Assembly: GCA_046727895.1 (NCBI GenBank)
Contig: JBKPDM010000512.1
Coordinates: forward strand, 1 to 5,031
Source: DATAOG01 sp046727895
GTDB lineage: Bacteria; Pseudomonadota; Alphaproteobacteria; Geminicoccales; Geminicoccaceae
DNA length: 5,031 bases
Direction of reading: 5' to 3'
Shown: piece after piece, positions 4,709-5,031 of the stretch
Layout: each line of letters begins with the position of its first letter
Numbering within the stretch: the stretch's first letter is position 1
Translations under genes and position numbers: made by a program
Notes under the pieces: generated by a model
Told to the model about the DNA's origin: nothing
Seen by the model: only the letters and a program-made list of their open reading frames with translations
Databases searched by the model: none

Positions 4709-4843
4709 TACCCGCTTTGTGCGGTTTATCTTCTCGGCGGCGTTGGCGAGCTGCTGGCCAAGCAGGACTACCTCCCGCCCCGGGGGCGCATCTTCGCCAT
4801 GGATCGTGCCCCAGCAGAACAGGAGGCTCGCAAATCCCGTTGA
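4709..4843 (+). pseudogene. Unrecognised gene tail, about 44 residues, no start
   Basis: After the in-frame TAA at 4706-4708 a frame reads YPLCAVYLLGGVGELL, then AKQDYLPPRGRIFAMD and a charged end, stopping at TGA 4841-4843. Third positions are mostly G or C and the peptide has a believable hydrophobic-helix, loop, strand pattern, unlike the shadows around it. No start codon with a binding site is present upstream, so it looks like the C-terminal relic of a gene cut by the transposon-related rearrangement. The family is not recognised. Confidence 0.35.
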
Positions 4844-4975
4844 CGTCCTTCCTGCATCGCCAGTAGACTCGGCTGTCTCGGGGTTACGGGGCCGCTGAAC
4901 GCCCGCCTCGATACGTCCGGAGCAGTCGAGGGGCCTGCTGATCGTTAAAGAGACAGCGAAACGCGAAGGGGCCGA

Positions 4976-5029
4976 TCACTTGGCGCTCTCACCGGGGCTA
5001 ATGGTCGCCGTGACCTTGCAGGGCCTGGT
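4976..5029 (-). CDS. Possible 3' end of a minus-strand gene entering from the right edge (partial)
   Basis: On the minus strand a frame entering from the right edge gives 17 residues (RPCKVTATISPGESAK at the end) and stops at the codon covering 4976-4978. All but two sense codons end in G or C. The piece is too short to identify, but the codon pattern and the isolated Cys before a strand-like VTATI look coding. The other two minus frames here have poorer codon use. Confidence 0.3.
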   Translation of the reverse strand, partial: TRPCKVTATISPGESAK

Positions 5030-5031
5030 AC

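Noticed and set aside
1..5031. CRISPR array, rRNA, origin of replication
   Set aside because: No regularly spaced repeats, no rRNA-like sequence and no AT-rich DnaA-box cluster were seen.

Overview
The window is GC-rich DNA with strong G/C preference at third codon positions in its intact genes. It looks like a chromosomal accessory region of a high-GC Gram-negative bacterium. Two genes point that way: a bacterial ribosomal protein S21 gene with the proteobacterial-type basic tail, and an exported DUF1329 protein, a family common in Proteobacteria and in uncultured soil or marine lineages. The sequence alone does not settle the taxon.

Layout. (1) 1-1361: the end of a small unrecognised gene; a roughly 300-nt leader-like gap rich in alternative base-pairings; then three small tightly packed or overlapping + strand ORFs at 471-698, 703-948 and 927-1103. 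The second has an acidic Pro-Asp-Asp-Glu repeat. These are followed by rpsU (1137-1337) and a hairpin just after its stop. (2) 1362-2302: a broken tyrosine recombinase (phage integrase), lacking its N-terminus, frameshifted and apparently internally deleted. It abuts the 3' end of a minus-strand tRNA-Lys(UUU)-like gene. This is the classic layout of an element integrated at a tRNA 3' end, and it places the leftward genes, possibly including rpsU, inside or beside an old element. (3) 2303-2577: a divergent intergenic region with three perfect short hairpins. (4) 2578-3909: the one large intact gene, a DUF1329-family exported protein starting at TTG with a well-placed ribosome binding site. (5) 3910-5031: mostly non-coding or decayed DNA. 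It holds the C-terminal stub of an IS91-like (Y2) transposase, a hairpin just after it, an unrecognised gene tail, and perhaps the 3' end of a minus-strand gene entering from the right.

The intact genes do not form an evident single pathway. The region reads as a mobile-element scar around a tRNA, flanked by housekeeping-like (rpsU) and envelope (DUF1329) functions. The most interesting parts are the mutually exclusive RNA structures ahead of the small-gene cluster, the tRNA-Lys with off-consensus core bases, and the association of an S21 gene with an integrase remnant. No complete new defence or mobile system can be demonstrated.
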